Positions 39,343-40,103 of a stretch of 40,103 nt of DNA are shown piece by piece. Under the pieces are notes generated by a model. That model did no database searches. It saw nothing but the letters and a program-made list of their open reading frames with translations, and had not been told where the DNA came from. Numbering within the stretch: position 1 is the first letter of the stretch; every line of letters begins with the position of its first letter. Both the position numbers and the translations under genes were made by a program. This DNA is from Nocardioides oceani (lineage in GTDB: Bacteria; Actinomycetota; Actinomycetes; Propionibacteriales; Nocardioidaceae): positions 1-40,103 of the forward strand of contig NZ_JAUHJQ010000017.1 of assembly GCF_030412965.1 (NCBI RefSeq), written 5' to 3'.

Positions 39343-39624
39343 GTGGGTGCACATCGCTTGACCATCGGGGGCGGTGAGGCGTCCGTGCGCCGCATCCGCG
39401 ACAAGAGCCGGGCGCAGCACGCGGCGATCGTGTCCGACGACTCCTGGACCGTCACCGAGGCGGGTGGGGTCCTTGAGTTCAACACCACTGACATGCAGAT
39501 GATCATGAACCCGCCCCTGGTCGTGCTCACAGACGTACAGGTCGACGACGTCCCTCTACAGGACGCGCAGGACGTTTCCGACCTCTTCCTACCACCACCG
39601 CCGCGGCTCGCAGACCCACAATAA
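39343..39624 (+). CDS. hypothetical protein
   Basis: A 93-aa frame from GTG 39343. The central part (RDKSRAQHAAIVSDDSWTVT, EFNTTDMQMIMNPPLVVLTD, then VDDVPLQDAQDVSDLF) looks like a real small protein with a Pro-rich end. I do not recognise it. No close neighbours on the strand. Confidence 0.5.
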   Translation: MGAHRLTIGGGEASVRRIRDKSRAQHAAIVSDDSWTVTEAGGVLEFNTTDMQMIMNPPLVVLTDVQVDDVPLQDAQDVSDLFLPPPPRLADPQ

Positions 39625-39808
39625 GTCGGTACCGCCGGCCGCAGTACGACTGGCTTGCATCGACCACGACGCCATCGATGTCCCCTCCAACCGACAGCCG
39701 CGGAGACGCAAAGTTCGACAGGTTCGGACGGTGCTCGTGTCGCCGACCTCGTGAGTGCGACGACCGGCACGAGCCATGACCCTTCGGACCTGCTAGCAAG
39801 ACTCGCGG

Positions 39809-39844
39809 CTCAACCGTTCTCGCAGGCTCAACCGTTCTCGCAGG
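39809..39844. repeat. 18-bp tandem duplication at the end of an Excalibur fragment
   Basis: CTCAACCGTTCTCGCAGG occurs twice in tandem (39809-39826 and 39827-39844). It duplicates the codons for the final CENG-stop of the Excalibur-like frame, leaving the stop in place. Confidence 0.8.
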
Positions 39845-40010
39845 CGGTGCCGTCCTTGTCGCGGTCCAGGTTGGCGTTGTTCGTCCAGTAGACCTGCACA
39901 GCGAGCTTTGAGGTGTTGGGGCGCGAGTAGCCGTCACGCACCGCCTTCGCGGCGGCCGCGGGGCTCTTGGCGACACCGTTAGGGGTCAAGTCCCGTGGAG
40001 TGGTGTAGCG
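39828..40010 (-). pseudogene. Excalibur calcium-binding domain fragment
   Basis: The minus-strand frame reads LTPNGVAKSPAAAAKAVRDG then VQVYWTNNANLDRDKDGTAC and ends ENG at 39828. DxDxDG followed by CE is the Excalibur motif, a short calcium-binding domain of secreted proteins. Upstream the frame meets a stop near 40040 without a start codon, although AAGGAG occurs near 40017-40022. It is either decayed or begins at an unusual codon such as TTG. Confidence 0.55.
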
Positions 40011-40032
40011 CTGCGATCTCCTTCGTGATGGG

Positions 40033-40103
40033 TCAGGCGGTCAGCGCGGGCAGTTGATCAGCTCCGATCTCGGTGTTGGTGTCGGGGACGAGGTTGACGC
40101 GGC
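40033..40103 (-). CDS. C-terminal end of a gene cut by the window edge
   Basis: The frame entering from the right edge reads RVNLVPDTNTEIGADQLPAL then TA and stops at 40033-40035. Only 23 residues are visible, too few to identify. Confidence 0.4.
   Translation of the reverse strand, partial: RVNLVPDTNTEIGADQLPALTA

Overview
The window comes from a high-GC actinobacterium. GTG starts, ATGA/GTGA gene overlaps, GGAGG-type ribosome sites and the protein types all fit; Nocardioides or another Propionibacteriales member is my guess, but the sequence alone does not fix the genus. Most of it is accessory DNA.

Left part (about 720-19674): a metal/redox genomic island bounded by a perfect 36-bp direct repeat (720-755 and 19639-19674) that is the 3' part of a tRNA-Met gene on the minus strand. 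A tyrosine recombinase lies just inside the left repeat. Next comes a minus-strand set (ferric-reductase-like flavocytochrome, FMN-binding protein, ApbE flavin transferase, DUF305 lipoprotein), divergent from a plus-strand set (small membrane protein, response regulator, histidine kinase, VIT-type iron/manganese transporter). A decayed IS3-family element and a secreted protein made of DDKGR/DDNGS repeats follow. The island ends with metal homeostasis genes: ArsR regulator plus CDF zinc exporter, a HupE-like permease with an extra C-terminal domain, a second ArsR regulator divergent from a P1B-4-type metal ATPase with a flavin reductase, and a broken third ArsR gene.

Right part (19675-40103): a mosaic of small genes. 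It holds a three-gene operon of small proteins, a single-domain (p)ppGpp synthetase with a small partner gene (candidate toxSAS-type toxin-antitoxin), three paralogues of a small W-PGE-DW protein, and an XRE/ImmA pair. At 27.3-30.9 kb is the most interesting locus: a compact operon encoding a ubiquitin-like protein, an E2-like protein, a JAMM/JAB isopeptidase, an E1-like ThiF enzyme and an orotate-phosphoribosyltransferase-like enzyme. Beyond 32 kb are GAF-ANTAR and STAS regulatory genes, a second DUF2188 gene, a secreted nuclease, a four-HTH DNA-binding protein and an Excalibur-type fragment. Several of these are broken by frameshifts or in-frame stops.

How it fits together: the left island probably gives metal tolerance plus a membrane flavin-based electron-transfer chain under two-component control. 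The right region resembles a variable defence/regulation zone in which the ubiquitin-like operon and the alarmone synthetase pair are intact while many neighbours are decaying. Recurrent hairpins of the form GAACCGCCCACGG/CCGTGGGCGGTTC punctuate the right half.
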